DNA from: JBAOHV01 sp964450685
Lineage (GTDB): Bacteria; Actinomycetota; Acidimicrobiia; Acidimicrobiales; Microtrichaceae
DNA: 64,000 nt
NCBI GenBank assembly: GCA_964450685.1
Contig: CAYVDN010000012.1
Coordinates: forward strand, 16,085-80,084
Direction of reading: 5' to 3'
The notes beneath the pieces were generated by a model. It saw only the letters and a program-made list of their open reading frames with translations, made no database searches and had not been told where the DNA came from. The first letter of the stretch is position 1; every line of letters starts with the position of its first letter. Below are positions 46,413 to 54,735 of this stretch, in pieces. A program made the translations under genes and the position numbers.

Positions 46413-47936
46413 GTGATCGTCGTCGGCGCAGGCTCGGCGGGAGCAACTCTGGCTGTCCGGCTGGCCCGACTCGGGTGCGGCCGGGTGGTGCTCGTCGATG
46501 CCGGTCCGGATCTCCGGACCGGCATCGCTCGCGACTGGCTGATCGACGCTGATCGCCTTCCCCCAGCAGGGGAGCCGCTCCTCGATCGGGCGAAGCTGGA
46601 GATGGCCGCCGCGGGTCGTGGCTCCGGTCGTGGTTGCGACCGGAGGGCCGAGCTCCTCGGCGGGCGGCTCGTGGGCGGTTCGAGCGCGGTCAACGGCGCC
46701 TACTTCGTGCGCGCCACCGATCCCGATCTGGCGAGATGGGCCGAGGCGGCTCCGGCATGGACCCAATCCAGGTGGTTGGACGCGTACCGGGCAGTCGAGT
46801 CCGACAGGGAGATGGGTGGTCAGCGGCACGGCACGAGCGGGCCGATCCCGGTGTCACGCCGGTCCTGGCCGATCCATCCGGTCACCGAAGCGCTCTTCGC
46901 CGCCGCCGACCAATCGGGTGTGGCCCCCCACGAGGACCTGAACGACGGCGCCGAACTGGGGTGGGGGATGGTTCCCCGCAACGTCGACGGTCGCCGTCGG
47001 GTCGGCAGTGCTGCCTTGCTTGTCGAGCCGATCCCGACCGGTCTGAGCGTCCACGGTGGTGTGACGGCCGAGCGGGTCGTGTTCGACGGTTCCCACGTGG
47101 TCGGCGTAGAGGCGCTGGTCGACGGTCGGGTCGAACGAATCTCAGCTGGCACCGTGGTGCTGAGCGCCGGGACGATCGGCTCGGCCGGTTTGTTGTGGCG
47201 CTCGGGTATCGGACCGGCCGACGCCCTTGAGCCCCGGGCCATCGCCGTGGTTCGTGACGTCCCCGGCCTGGCGCGCCGCGTCACCAACCACTCGGTCGTC
47301 GAGCTCATGTGGCGCCCACTCGGAGACCTCGACGTGGGGCCGCTGCTGCAAGGCGCCGTCTACTTCGCCGTGGAGGACGGTGACCCCGTCGAAGTATTGG
47401 CGACCTGTCGCTCCTATGGCGTGGCCAACGGGGGAGATCCCGACGATGTTACGCTCAGCCTGCGGGTCTCACCGATGCGTCCGCGTGGGGTGGGCCGGAT
47501 CGAGTGGAACGGCTCGCAGCCGACCGTCCACGCCGACTATCTGGGCGACACGCACGACCGGGCAGTCATCCGATCCGCAGTCCGACAGGTGACGGCGTGG
47601 GCGCACGGCGAGGCGTTCGCTGCGCTGATCGGCGAGTGGCTCGGGCCGGATCCGGAAACTGTGTCATCGGACGCGGCGCTGGACGGCTGGATCGCCGAGA
47701 ACCTGGGCACATCGATGCATCTCTGTTCGAGCGTGCCGGCCGGACCGCCTGATGACCCGACCGCTGTGGTCGACGAGCTCGGTCGGGTGCGGGGTGTCGA
47801 GGGTCTGCGGGTGATCGACTGCTCGATCCTGCCCGACGTCCCGTCTCGCGGGCCGGCGTTCACCGCCATGGCGCTCGCCGAGCTGCTGGCCCCGACCTTT
47901 GGCCAGGATCACTCAGGGACGGCAGCTGAGTCGTAG
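46413..47936 (+). CDS. GMC family oxidoreductase, MftG-like
   Basis: A 507-residue FAD-dependent GMC oxidoreductase. The ADP-binding VIVVGAGSAGATLA starts the protein, which puts the GTG start two residues before the first strand. LGGRLVGGSSAVNGAYFVRAT is the first GMC signature and VLSAGTIGSAGLLWRSGIGP the second. The C-terminal active-site region reads GTSMHLCSSVPAG and RVIDCSILPDVPSRGPAFTAMALAE. The overall layout and the compact N-terminus resemble MftG, a mycofactocin-linked dehydrogenase, but no other mycofactocin genes are in this window. The assignment as MftG is uncertain; GMC family membership is clear. It converges on the enoyl-CoA hydratase gene. Confidence 0.85.
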   Translation: MIVVGAGSAGATLAVRLARLGCGRVVLVDAGPDLRTGIARDWLIDADRLPPAGEPLLDRAKLEMAAAGRGSGRGCDRRAELLGGRLVGGSSAVNGAYFVRATDPDLARWAEAAPAWTQSRWLDAYRAVESDREMGGQRHGTSGPIPVSRRSWPIHPVTEALFAAADQSGVAPHEDLNDGAELGWGMVPRNVDGRRRVGSAALLVEPIPTGLSVHGGVTAERVVFDGSHVVGVEALVDGRVERISAGTVVLSAGTIGSAGLLWRSGIGPADALEPRAIAVVRDVPGLARRVTNHSVVELMWRPLGDLDVGPLLQGAVYFAVEDGDPVEVLATCRSYGVANGGDPDDVTLSLRVSPMRPRGVGRIEWNGSQPTVHADYLGDTHDRAVIRSAVRQVTAWAHGEAFAALIGEWLGPDPETVSSDAALDGWIAENLGTSMHLCSSVPAGPPDDPTAVVDELGRVRGVEGLRVIDCSILPDVPSRGPAFTAMALAELLAPTFGQDHSGTAAES

Positions 47937-48014
47937 GCGGTTGTCGGCGCGTGGCCGGTTATCTGACTCTCTGTCGACAGCCGGCGAGGCGGTGGTGCTC
48001 GCCGCTGCCAGCGA

Positions 48015-48815
48015 TCAGCTCGCGCCTCGACCCGGCCAGACCGGCGGGCGCTTCTCCAAGAACGCGGCGATCCCCTCCACCGCCTCGGGTCGCCCGAGCC
48101 CATCGACCATCGCCTTGCTCGCGACTCGGTACGCGTCCTCCACAGACATCCCGAGCTGGTGGCGGTAGGTAGCTTTACCGGCCGCGATCACCGCCGGTGG
48201 TTTGGATGCCAGCAGAGTGGCCAGACGCTCCACCGCGGCGTCGAGTCCATAGTCGGGTACGACCTCGTTGACCAAGCCCATCCGGAACGCCTCCCGTGCG
48301 TCGATCAGCTCGCCGGTGAGAAGAAGCTGCATCGCGTGTTTGGGAGCGAGCGCGCGTGACACCGCCACCGCGGGAGTCGAGCAGAACAGCCCGATGTCCA
48401 CTCCGGGCGTGGCGAATCTCGCCGACTCTCCGGCGACCGCCAGATCGCATGTGGCCACCAGCTGGCATCCGGCTGCAGTGGCCACCCCCGCAACCTTGGC
48501 GATGACCGGCTGGGGGAGCGATTCGATCCGTTGCATGACGGCGGAACACTCGGCGAAGACCCGCTCGTGTTGGTGGGTGCTCTCGGCGTTGTGCAGCTCC
48601 CGCAGGTCGTGACCGGCGCTGAACGCTGGGCCCGCGCCGGCGATCACCACGACTCTCACGGCACGGTCGTTCGCCACGTCGTCGAGTTGCGCTCCGAGAG
48701 CCTCGAGCATCGCGAGCGAGAGTGCATTGCGTGACGCCGGTCGGTTGAGCGTGAGCGTCGCCACCGACGCAGCATCGTCGCGCCGGACGAAGGGCTCGCT
48801 GGCGGGTGACCCCAT
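48015..48815 (-). CDS. Enoyl-CoA hydratase/isomerase family protein
   Basis: A 266-residue crotonase-fold protein: ATLTLNRPASRNALSLAML, the first oxyanion segment FSAGHDLREL, the second VAGVATAAGCQLVATCDLAV, and FATPGVDIGLFCSTPAVAVSRAL. The Glu that does acid-base catalysis in true hydratases would lie in the VAGVATAAGCQLV to RFATPGVDI region but is not clearly present; related mammalian ECHDC3-like proteins also lack it. It may therefore be a crotonase homologue with another activity. It is divergent from the second GMC oxidoreductase, with palindrome copy 3 between them. Confidence 0.88.
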   Translation of the reverse strand: MGSPASEPFVRRDDAASVATLTLNRPASRNALSLAMLEALGAQLDDVANDRAVRVVVIAGAGPAFSAGHDLRELHNAESTHQHERVFAECSAVMQRIESLPQPVIAKVAGVATAAGCQLVATCDLAVAGESARFATPGVDIGLFCSTPAVAVSRALAPKHAMQLLLTGELIDAREAFRMGLVNEVVPDYGLDAAVERLATLLASKPPAVIAAGKATYRHQLGMSVEDAYRVASKAMVDGLGRPEAVEGIAAFLEKRPPVWPGRGAS

Positions 48816-48883
48816 GGGACGATGCTAGAGCTGCGTGTGCCGTTCCGGGCCGTCCCCGCGCCATCCGAGCGTCGTCCGAGTGC

Positions 48884-48952
48884 TGTTCCGGTGAGAGCGC
48901 CGTCCCCCGCCCGGTTCGAGCGTTGTTTCGGTGCGATTGCTGTCGCCCACCC
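48884..48952 (+). repeat. Two degenerate tandem units of about 40 bp
   Basis: Bases 48884-48912 and 48924-48952 match at 22 of 29 positions (TGTT-Y-CGGTG-M-GA...GTC...CCC), a period of 40. A weaker third unit seems to start near 48840. The second unit is the left half of palindrome copy 3. It looks like a decayed array. Confidence 0.45.
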
Positions 48953-48972
48953 ACCGCGATCGCACCGAGACA
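48924..48972. repeat. Palindromic element copy 3, solitary
   Basis: TGTTTCGGTGCGATTGC, a 15-base loop, then GCGATCGCACCGAGACA; the arms pair with two G-T type mismatches. It shares the CGGTGCGATTGCTGTC core with copy 2. It lies in the intergenic region between two divergent genes (enoyl-CoA hydratase and GMC oxidoreductase), with no DUF559 gene nearby. Confidence 0.88.
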
Positions 48973-49060
48973 AGATCGGTTGCAGCGCGGCGTCCGCTAT
49001 CGAGCCGGGCCATGGTCGGTGGCAGTGGGGCGTGATCGGTCGCAGCGGTAGCTTTCGGGT

Positions 49061-50665
49061 GTGGATGAGTTCGACTACGTCGTTGTCGGTGGCGGTTCTG
49101 CGGGGTGCGTGGTCGCCAGCCGGCTGAGCGAGGACCGCGACGTCACTGTCTGCCTGCTCGAGGCGGGCGGCGAGGGCCGCGACGTGCTCATCCGCGCCCC
49201 CCTCGGTTTCGCCGCAGCGATGCCCCGGGGCATAAATAGCTGGAACTACCAGACGGTGCCTCAGGCAGGATTCAACGGTCGACGCGGGTTCCAGCCGCGC
49301 GGCAAGGCGCTCGGCGGGTCCAGCACGATCAACGCGATGATCTACGCCCGCGGGCATCGATCGGACTTCGACAACTGGGAGTCGCTGGGCAACCCTGGCT
49401 GGGGTTACGACGACGTGCTCGAGTACTTCAAGAAGTCCGAGGCGAACACGATCCACCGGGACTCGCCCTATCACGGCATCGACGGGCCACTGACGGTCAC
49501 GAACCTGCGTAGCCCGAGTCCGCTCAACGACGTGTTCCTACAGGCTTGCCAGGACCACGGCATACCGTTCAACCCCGACTACAACGGTGAGCAGCACCAC
49601 GGCTGCTACCACGTGCAGGTCACCCAGCGCGATGGCGAGCGGCTGAGCGCGGCAGCTGCGTTCATCCACCCGAACCTGGATCGGCCGAACCTCGACGTGC
49701 GCACCCGTGCCCATACAACCCGGCTGCGCTTCGACGGTCGGCGGGCGAGCGGTGTCGACTATGTGCAGGGTGATCGTGCGGGCACGGTGCGGGCCCGACG
49801 TGAGGTCATCGTGTCCGCTGGTGCGTTCGGCACCCCACAGATCCTGATGGCGTCGGGTGTCGGTCCCGGCAAGCACCTCCAGGAGTTGGGCATCACTCCG
49901 GTGATCGACCTGCCCGGGGTCGGACAGAACCTTCAGGACCACATCTCGGCACTGCTGATCTACAAGGCGCTCGTCCCCGACCACACGGTGGGGATCTCAC
50001 CGATCGGGGTGGCACGGCTGCTAGCGGGTATGTGGGCCTGGCGGCGTCATCGTCGAGGTCTGATCACCAGTTGCGCTGCCGAGTCGGGCGTCTACTACCG
50101 GACCTCTCCCGACGTCGAGGTCTCCGACATGGAGATGGAGCTGATCGTCGGGATCGGCGACGACCACGGACGGAAGCTGCACCTGGGGCACGGCTACTCC
50201 GCCCATCTGCTGCTCGCCCGGCCGCGCAGCATCGGCGAGGTGCGACTCGCCAGCGCGGACACCCGGGTCGATCCTCTGATCGACCCGAAGTACTTCAGCG
50301 ATCCATACGACATGGAGACGTTGGTCAAGGGCACCCAGATAGCGCTCGACATCATGGCCAGCCCACAGTTCGACCGCTACCGCGGCGAGATGTTGATCGA
50401 GTACGACCGCGACGACCCCGGCCAGATCGAGGAGACGCTCCGCGAGCACGCCGACACCGAGTACCACCCGTGCGGCACGGCGAAGATGGGGCCGGACGAC
50501 GACCCGATGGCGGTCGTGGACGCGCGGCTACGGGTGCGCGGTATCGAGGGCATGCGAGTTGCCGACGCCTCGGTGATGCCGTGTGTGACCAGCAACAACA
50601 TCCACGCACCGGTGCTGATGATCGGTGAGAAGTGCGCCGACATGATCAAGGCGGATCATCGCTGA
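49061..50665 (+). CDS. GMC family oxidoreductase (choline dehydrogenase-like)
   Basis: A 534-residue FAD-dependent alcohol dehydrogenase. It starts FDYVVVGGGSAGCVVASRLSE, with GMC signature 1 PRGKALGGSSTINAMIYARGH, signature 2 VSAGAFGTPQILMASGVGP, and the active-site His in TEYHPCGTAKMG with a late Asn in CVTSNNIHAP. It resembles choline and long-chain alcohol dehydrogenases (AlkJ/BetA family); the substrate is unknown. The GTG start is chosen to place the FAD strand at residue 4. It is divergent from the enoyl-CoA hydratase gene. Confidence 0.93.
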   Translation: MDEFDYVVVGGGSAGCVVASRLSEDRDVTVCLLEAGGEGRDVLIRAPLGFAAAMPRGINSWNYQTVPQAGFNGRRGFQPRGKALGGSSTINAMIYARGHRSDFDNWESLGNPGWGYDDVLEYFKKSEANTIHRDSPYHGIDGPLTVTNLRSPSPLNDVFLQACQDHGIPFNPDYNGEQHHGCYHVQVTQRDGERLSAAAAFIHPNLDRPNLDVRTRAHTTRLRFDGRRASGVDYVQGDRAGTVRARREVIVSAGAFGTPQILMASGVGPGKHLQELGITPVIDLPGVGQNLQDHISALLIYKALVPDHTVGISPIGVARLLAGMWAWRRHRRGLITSCAAESGVYYRTSPDVEVSDMEMELIVGIGDDHGRKLHLGHGYSAHLLLARPRSIGEVRLASADTRVDPLIDPKYFSDPYDMETLVKGTQIALDIMASPQFDRYRGEMLIEYDRDDPGQIEETLREHADTEYHPCGTAKMGPDDDPMAVVDARLRVRGIEGMRVADASVMPCVTSNNIHAPVLMIGEKCADMIKADHR

Positions 50666-50696
50666 CGATCGTCCGGATGTGGCTGTCGAAGGACCG

Positions 50697-51287
50697 TCAG
50701 CCCTCGGAGAGGTCACATCCGCTGCCGCGGTAACGCGCGCTCAGTCGCGGGTAGACGGTGTTGTGGTACCACGTGGCTCTGCGCTCCGCTTGCTGGCGTG
50801 TCGCCCCGAGCTCCTGTGCGACCAGTGCCGAGTGGTGCATGGCCCAGCACTCGGTCGCGGCCTCGTCCTTCTCGCCGCGGACGTGGCCCGCCTCGTGGGT
50901 GAGGACATGTACGGCGACGTACGCGTCGTCGGAGTCCTCGTCGGGCCACGCCCCGGCCGAGGCGCACATGTGACGGCTCAGATGGGCGACGTTGTCGAGG
51001 GTCCCGTCGCTCCTAGCGTCGACGCTTCCTGCTCTCGGAGCCGAGAGCAGCTCGCCGAGGAAGGGCTCCTGGCAGTCGACGTGGACGTCTACACCGGCGA
51101 CCTTGCTAGCCGCTGCGGCGAGCCGTGCTTCGGTGCGGGTGTGGTTCCACCAGACCCAGCCGCAGCCGACAGCGATCAGCCCGGCGAGCACGCCGACGAA
51201 CTTCGTGGCCCGCCCACGCGCGGCCGCGATCATCGAAGCGACGAACGCCGCCGCGAAGAGCGTGGCCAGAGTCGCCCAGGCAGACAT
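50697..51287 (-). CDS. Membrane-anchored protein with HExxH motif, unknown function
   Basis: A 196-residue protein. Two N-terminal hydrophobic segments (residues about 3-23 and 29-47) are followed by an extracytoplasmic-looking domain with four Cys. It contains HVLTHEAGHVRGEKDEAATECWA, with H131-E132-x-x-H135 and a third acidic residue a few positions later, a pattern of zinc metallopeptidases, although the spacing and the fold have not been matched to a known family. The ATG at 51287 is preferred because the signal-like helix begins there. Similar HEA-x-H...E-x-E...Y/W-A proteins occur in other actinobacteria as unknowns. Confidence 0.7.
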   Translation of the reverse strand: MSAWATLATLFAAAFVASMIAAARGRATKFVGVLAGLIAVGCGWVWWNHTRTEARLAAAASKVAGVDVHVDCQEPFLGELLSAPRAGSVDARSDGTLDNVAHLSRHMCASAGAWPDEDSDDAYVAVHVLTHEAGHVRGEKDEAATECWAMHHSALVAQELGATRQQAERRATWYHNTVYPRLSARYRGSGCDLSEG

Positions 51288-51438
51288 CGCCCGATGGTGC
51301 CACAGCTCATCCCACAGCCATAAGAGACTCGCTCCCGGTGACCGTCGACTGCCATCGAGCCATCGGCCTGAGCCTTCTCGGTGTCGATACCGTTCTCCGA
51401 GCCGCGACACTGTGCAGGTGAAGGGAGGACTCGACGAG

Positions 51439-52092
51439 ATGGACCATCGTGGTGTCCCTGCAGCGGCTGGCGCCCTGGTCCTGCTCGGCGCGTCAGCGGT
51501 TGCTCTGGCCCTGGCCCCGCTGGTGCTCGACAGCTCCTACTCGTGGGTCGTGCACACGACCAGCGAGGCCGGCGGCCAAGGGGTGAACGGGGCATGGTTG
51601 GCCCGACTCGGGTTCCTCCTGTTCGGACTCGCCGTGATCTGGTTGGCGCACGCCGAGGCCCGATCCTGGCACCAGCCAGCCACCGCCCTGCATGTCGCAT
51701 TCGGAACATGCCTGATCGGGGTCGCTGCGTTCTCGCTCCGATCGTGGCAGGCCGGTACACCCTACGACCGGACTGAGGACATGCTGCACTCGGTCCTGGC
51801 CACCGTGATGGGGTTCGCGTTCGCCCTCGGCGTCGGTGCTGTCGCATGGCAGGACGACCGTCGGACGCGACGCCGGGCGTTCGACGTTTTCGCAGTCACA
51901 GCGTCGGTGGTTGTGCCGATTGCCATGACCGTCTCGTCGGACTCGGCCGGCGCTCTCCAACGTGTGATGTTCGCCGTCGCCTACCTCTGGTATGGAATTG
52001 AGGCGCTCAGCGGACTCCGCTCTCAAAGGGGCTCCGCTGACCCTCATGTTTCGGCGAACGGCCAGCAACGGCCACGTGATCGTCTCGAATGA
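51439..52092 (+). CDS. DUF998-like six-TM membrane protein
   Basis: A 217-residue integral membrane protein with about six transmembrane segments, beginning GVPAAAGALVLLGASAVALAL. Polar residues sit in loops such as SYSWVVHTTSEAGGQG and DRTEDMLHSVLA, the latter with conserved His in the style of DUF998 proteins. The ATG follows GGGAGG at a spacing of 10. The tail of about 25 residues is charged. Function unknown. Its stop lies 25 bases from the convergent DUF6285 gene's stop. Confidence 0.65.
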   Translation: MDHRGVPAAAGALVLLGASAVALALAPLVLDSSYSWVVHTTSEAGGQGVNGAWLARLGFLLFGLAVIWLAHAEARSWHQPATALHVAFGTCLIGVAAFSLRSWQAGTPYDRTEDMLHSVLATVMGFAFALGVGAVAWQDDRRTRRRAFDVFAVTASVVVPIAMTVSSDSAGALQRVMFAVAYLWYGIEALSGLRSQRGSADPHVSANGQQRPRDRLE

Positions 52093-52117
52093 CTCGCCCA
52101 ATCGGAGAATTGCTGGT

Positions 52118-52501
52118 TCAGTCCTCGGTGGGGAGCCACTTCGGGTTGGTGATGGCGATGTCAGCCCTCGCTGTCAGCTTCAGGTGCTCGATGAGGGCTG
52201 GATCGTCGAGGTCGATCGAGCCATCTCTGATACGGCCCGCAAGCTCGCGGCTGAGGGCGGTAAGGGTGGCTTTGCCGGTGTCCTGGTCGTCTGCTGCGCT
52301 CAACAGCGCGAGCAACCGCTGACGCTCCGCGTCGGCTGCGGCCGGTCCATCGACGAGCTCGCGTTCGACGACCTCGAGGGCGTTGGCGGAGACGCGGGTG
52401 AGGAAGCGCAGGCGACCATCGAGCGTGGACAGCAGCTCGTCGGTGAGGAACTCCCGAATCGCTTCCAACATCTCCGGTGCGCTGGGGCGGGGTTGGGTCA
52501 T
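52118..52501 (-). CDS. DUF6285 domain protein
   Basis: A 127-residue, mostly helical protein: PSAPEMLEAIREFLTDELL, then RLRFLTRVSANALEVVERELV and a C-terminal ARADIAITNPKWLP. This matches DUF6285, a family found almost only next to aminoglycoside-phosphotransferase-like genes. The ATG overlaps the stop of the phosphotransferase-like gene upstream (52498-52501), so it is the last gene of a three-gene operon. Confidence 0.82.
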   Translation of the reverse strand: MTQPRPSAPEMLEAIREFLTDELLSTLDGRLRFLTRVSANALEVVERELVDGPAAADAERQRLLALLSAADDQDTGKATLTALSRELAGRIRDGSIDLDDPALIEHLKLTARADIAITNPKWLPTED

Positions 52502-53487
52502 CCGAGCAGCTCCATGAGGTCGTATTCGACTTCGCTCACCCTGCGACCGATGGCGGCAAGCTCTACCGAGCGCCGGAGACCGTGGAGGTGGCTGAAGGTC
52601 TGGGCCATGGCCAGGACGCCCCAGCGGAAGTTGCCGAGGACTTCCCAGTAGCGGACCTGGTCCGGGGTGATGGTCTCACCGCTGGCAGCCGCGTAGGCAC
52701 CGAGGAGGTCCTCGAGATCGCCGATTCCGCCGACCCGACCAGCGCCTCCGAATCGCCAAGACCGTGTGCACAACCAGCCGATGTCTTCGGCAGGGTCACC
52801 GATGTGGGCCAGTTCCCAGTCGAGGAGGGCCTGGAGACCGTGGTCGTCCACGATGAAGTTGCCCACCCGGAAATCGCCGTGGACCAGGACCTTGCGGCCG
52901 CCTTCGGGAGTGTTGTCCTTCAGCCATCGCAACGCGAACTCGAACACCGGGCGCTCCACCTGGTAGCTGTCGAGCAGCGACTGGAACAGGTCGATCTGCT
53001 CGGTGGCCGAGGACTGTGAGTAGGAACTGTCGGCCAGCCCCGTGGCCTCGATCGGCACCGTGTGGAGCGCGGCCAGTATCCGTCCCAACTCCGACGTCAG
53101 CCCGGCCCGAGCCGCTTCGTACTTCTCGTGGTGGACGATCGGCTTCCCGAGGGTTTCGCCTTCGACGAACTTGGCCACAAAACCTGCACCGACTTCATCT
53201 TCATCGGTCAGACGGAATCGCAGCGGGGCGACCGGAACCCCCGCGGCTGCTGCCTGATCGATGAGTGAGTACTCGTCGATCGGCGCGCCGATTGTCGCCG
53301 CGGGCGGTGGGTCACGCCGGAGGATCAGGCGCTCGGCGGGCCCGCCGGTCGGTACCGCGTCGAAAGACCAGGTTTCCCGCGATGCGCCACCTGACAGACG
53401 GCGGAGGTTCTCGATGCTGTGAGGGGATCCCAGGTGTCGGGTGACCGTGGCGGCGAGTGGCCCCTCCTCGACCGGGGGGAGCTTCAT
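52498..53487 (-). CDS. Phosphotransferase family protein (APH/ChoK fold)
   Basis: A 329-residue kinase-like protein of the APH family. The Brenner motif is VLVHGDFRVGNFIVD (catalytic HxD and Asn) and the metal Asp is in ALLDWELAHIGDPAEDIGWL. The N-lobe reads ENLRRLSGGASRETWSFDA with an ATP-binding lysine-equivalent region. In actinobacteria such genes usually travel with acyl-CoA dehydrogenases and steroid or fatty-acid catabolism genes, so the substrate is probably a metabolite rather than an antibiotic. It overlaps the DUF7065-type gene upstream by 4 bases and the DUF6285 gene downstream by 4. Confidence 0.88.
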   Translation of the reverse strand: MKLPPVEEGPLAATVTRHLGSPHSIENLRRLSGGASRETWSFDAVPTGGPAERLILRRDPPPAATIGAPIDEYSLIDQAAAAGVPVAPLRFRLTDEDEVGAGFVAKFVEGETLGKPIVHHEKYEAARAGLTSELGRILAALHTVPIEATGLADSSYSQSSATEQIDLFQSLLDSYQVERPVFEFALRWLKDNTPEGGRKVLVHGDFRVGNFIVDDHGLQALLDWELAHIGDPAEDIGWLCTRSWRFGGAGRVGGIGDLEDLLGAYAAASGETITPDQVRYWEVLGNFRWGVLAMAQTFSHLHGLRRSVELAAIGRRVSEVEYDLMELLG

Positions 53488-54542
53488 CCGTCATACCCGA
53501 CGGGCCGGCCGTCGACTATCTGGTCGAGGTACTCCGAGAGCCCGTGGCCGGTCCGCCCGTTGCAGCTCCACTCCGTGAGGCCTTCGGAGATGCGGGTCAT
53601 CAGTTGCTCCCCCTCGGGTGAGGTGCGCCGGTTCCGCAACGGAACCAGGCTCTTCACCAGGCCCTCGATCTCGTAGCTGTCCTTCTCGGTCGTGGCGACT
53701 GCCCGGATGACCCGGTGGTACAGATCGTCGCCTACCCACTCGGTCTCGATGGTGGCGTCGGTTATGTGCTCGTAGGCGCCGTCGCGCAGGACCATGCCGC
53801 CGATCTGCCGCCTGCCGTCCTTCTTGCCGACGACCGAGACCACGAACCCGAAATCGGGACCGAGGTTGGCGGTGAGCCAGCGGTACCACCACGGGCTCTG
53901 CCAGTGCCTCGGCCCCCACGAGTGGTCCCGCAGTCCGAGGCCGTCGATGGTCCAGGTCTGGTCGCCGACCGAGATCGTGCCGGTGCCAGCTATGTGCTGT
54001 TCGTAGTGACCTCGGGCGAAACCGTCACCGGCTTCGGGGATCGGTCTGCCGTCGTCGTTCACAGCCTCGCCGCCGTACATGGGTGAGATGCCACGGAAGG
54101 TCAGTTCGGCCCGACAGTCCGTCCATGGGTTCTCCTTGAAAGCGGTCCGGGGGTCGGCCATGGCCAGGGGGTCATCGAGCAGGACGACCTTGCCGTTGTA
54201 GGAGGCCGTCAACTCCTCGAACGGCCTGACCACCTCGAAGCGCATGCCGCCCGCGTCGAAGGCGTCGTTGTTGTCGATGGACGGTCGGTCGAACATGAAC
54301 GCCACCCGCCCGTCGTCCAGGTACAGGCAGGTGGTCATCTCGGCCCTGCCTTCGTTGGCCCGGTTGCCCAGGCGGAAGAAGCCGCCGATATTGGCGTCGG
54401 AGTCGAACACGTTGAAGTACATCGACTCGTTGAAGTTCTCCTCCGCCTCGAGCGGATGCATGAACTCGTCGGTCGGGTCCAGTCGGAGCGTCACCATTCG
54501 CCCATGATTGCCGATCCGGGTTGCGATGCCCATTTGGGCCAC
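53484..54542 (-). CDS. DUF7064/DUF7065-type protein (hydroxyneurosporene-synthase/lipocalin-like)
   Basis: A 352-residue beta-rich protein of the type now called DUF7064/DUF7065, related to CrtC/AttH-like lipocalin folds. The key block is TIDGLGLRDHSWGPRHWQ, followed by WWYRWLTANLGPDFGF. The N-terminal half has repeated strands with ESMYFNVFD, MTTCLYLDDGRVAFM. These folds bind hydrophobic compounds, such as sterols or carotenoids. The gene heads the DUF7065-APH-DUF6285 operon. The start is ATG 54542; a later start near residue 15 is possible. Confidence 0.75.
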   Translation of the reverse strand: MAQMGIATRIGNHGRMVTLRLDPTDEFMHPLEAEENFNESMYFNVFDSDANIGGFFRLGNRANEGRAEMTTCLYLDDGRVAFMFDRPSIDNNDAFDAGGMRFEVVRPFEELTASYNGKVVLLDDPLAMADPRTAFKENPWTDCRAELTFRGISPMYGGEAVNDDGRPIPEAGDGFARGHYEQHIAGTGTISVGDQTWTIDGLGLRDHSWGPRHWQSPWWYRWLTANLGPDFGFVVSVVGKKDGRRQIGGMVLRDGAYEHITDATIETEWVGDDLYHRVIRAVATTEKDSYEIEGLVKSLVPLRNRRTSPEGEQLMTRISEGLTEWSCNGRTGHGLSEYLDQIVDGRPVGYDG

Positions 54543-54735
54543 TCAATGACGAATACCCAGGAACCGAACCGTCGCGATCCTCTGGGCCCGATCGACGACC
54601 TCCGTTGTCACGTCGGCGCCTACGCCCAACCTGGCGACGCTGCCACGTCTTCACCGGCGTGAAGGGCCTACCGCTCGCGGCGAGCAAGTAGCTTCGACAA
54701 GTCGAGCGGGTGTTCGTCAGGGGGTGTCGGCTGCC

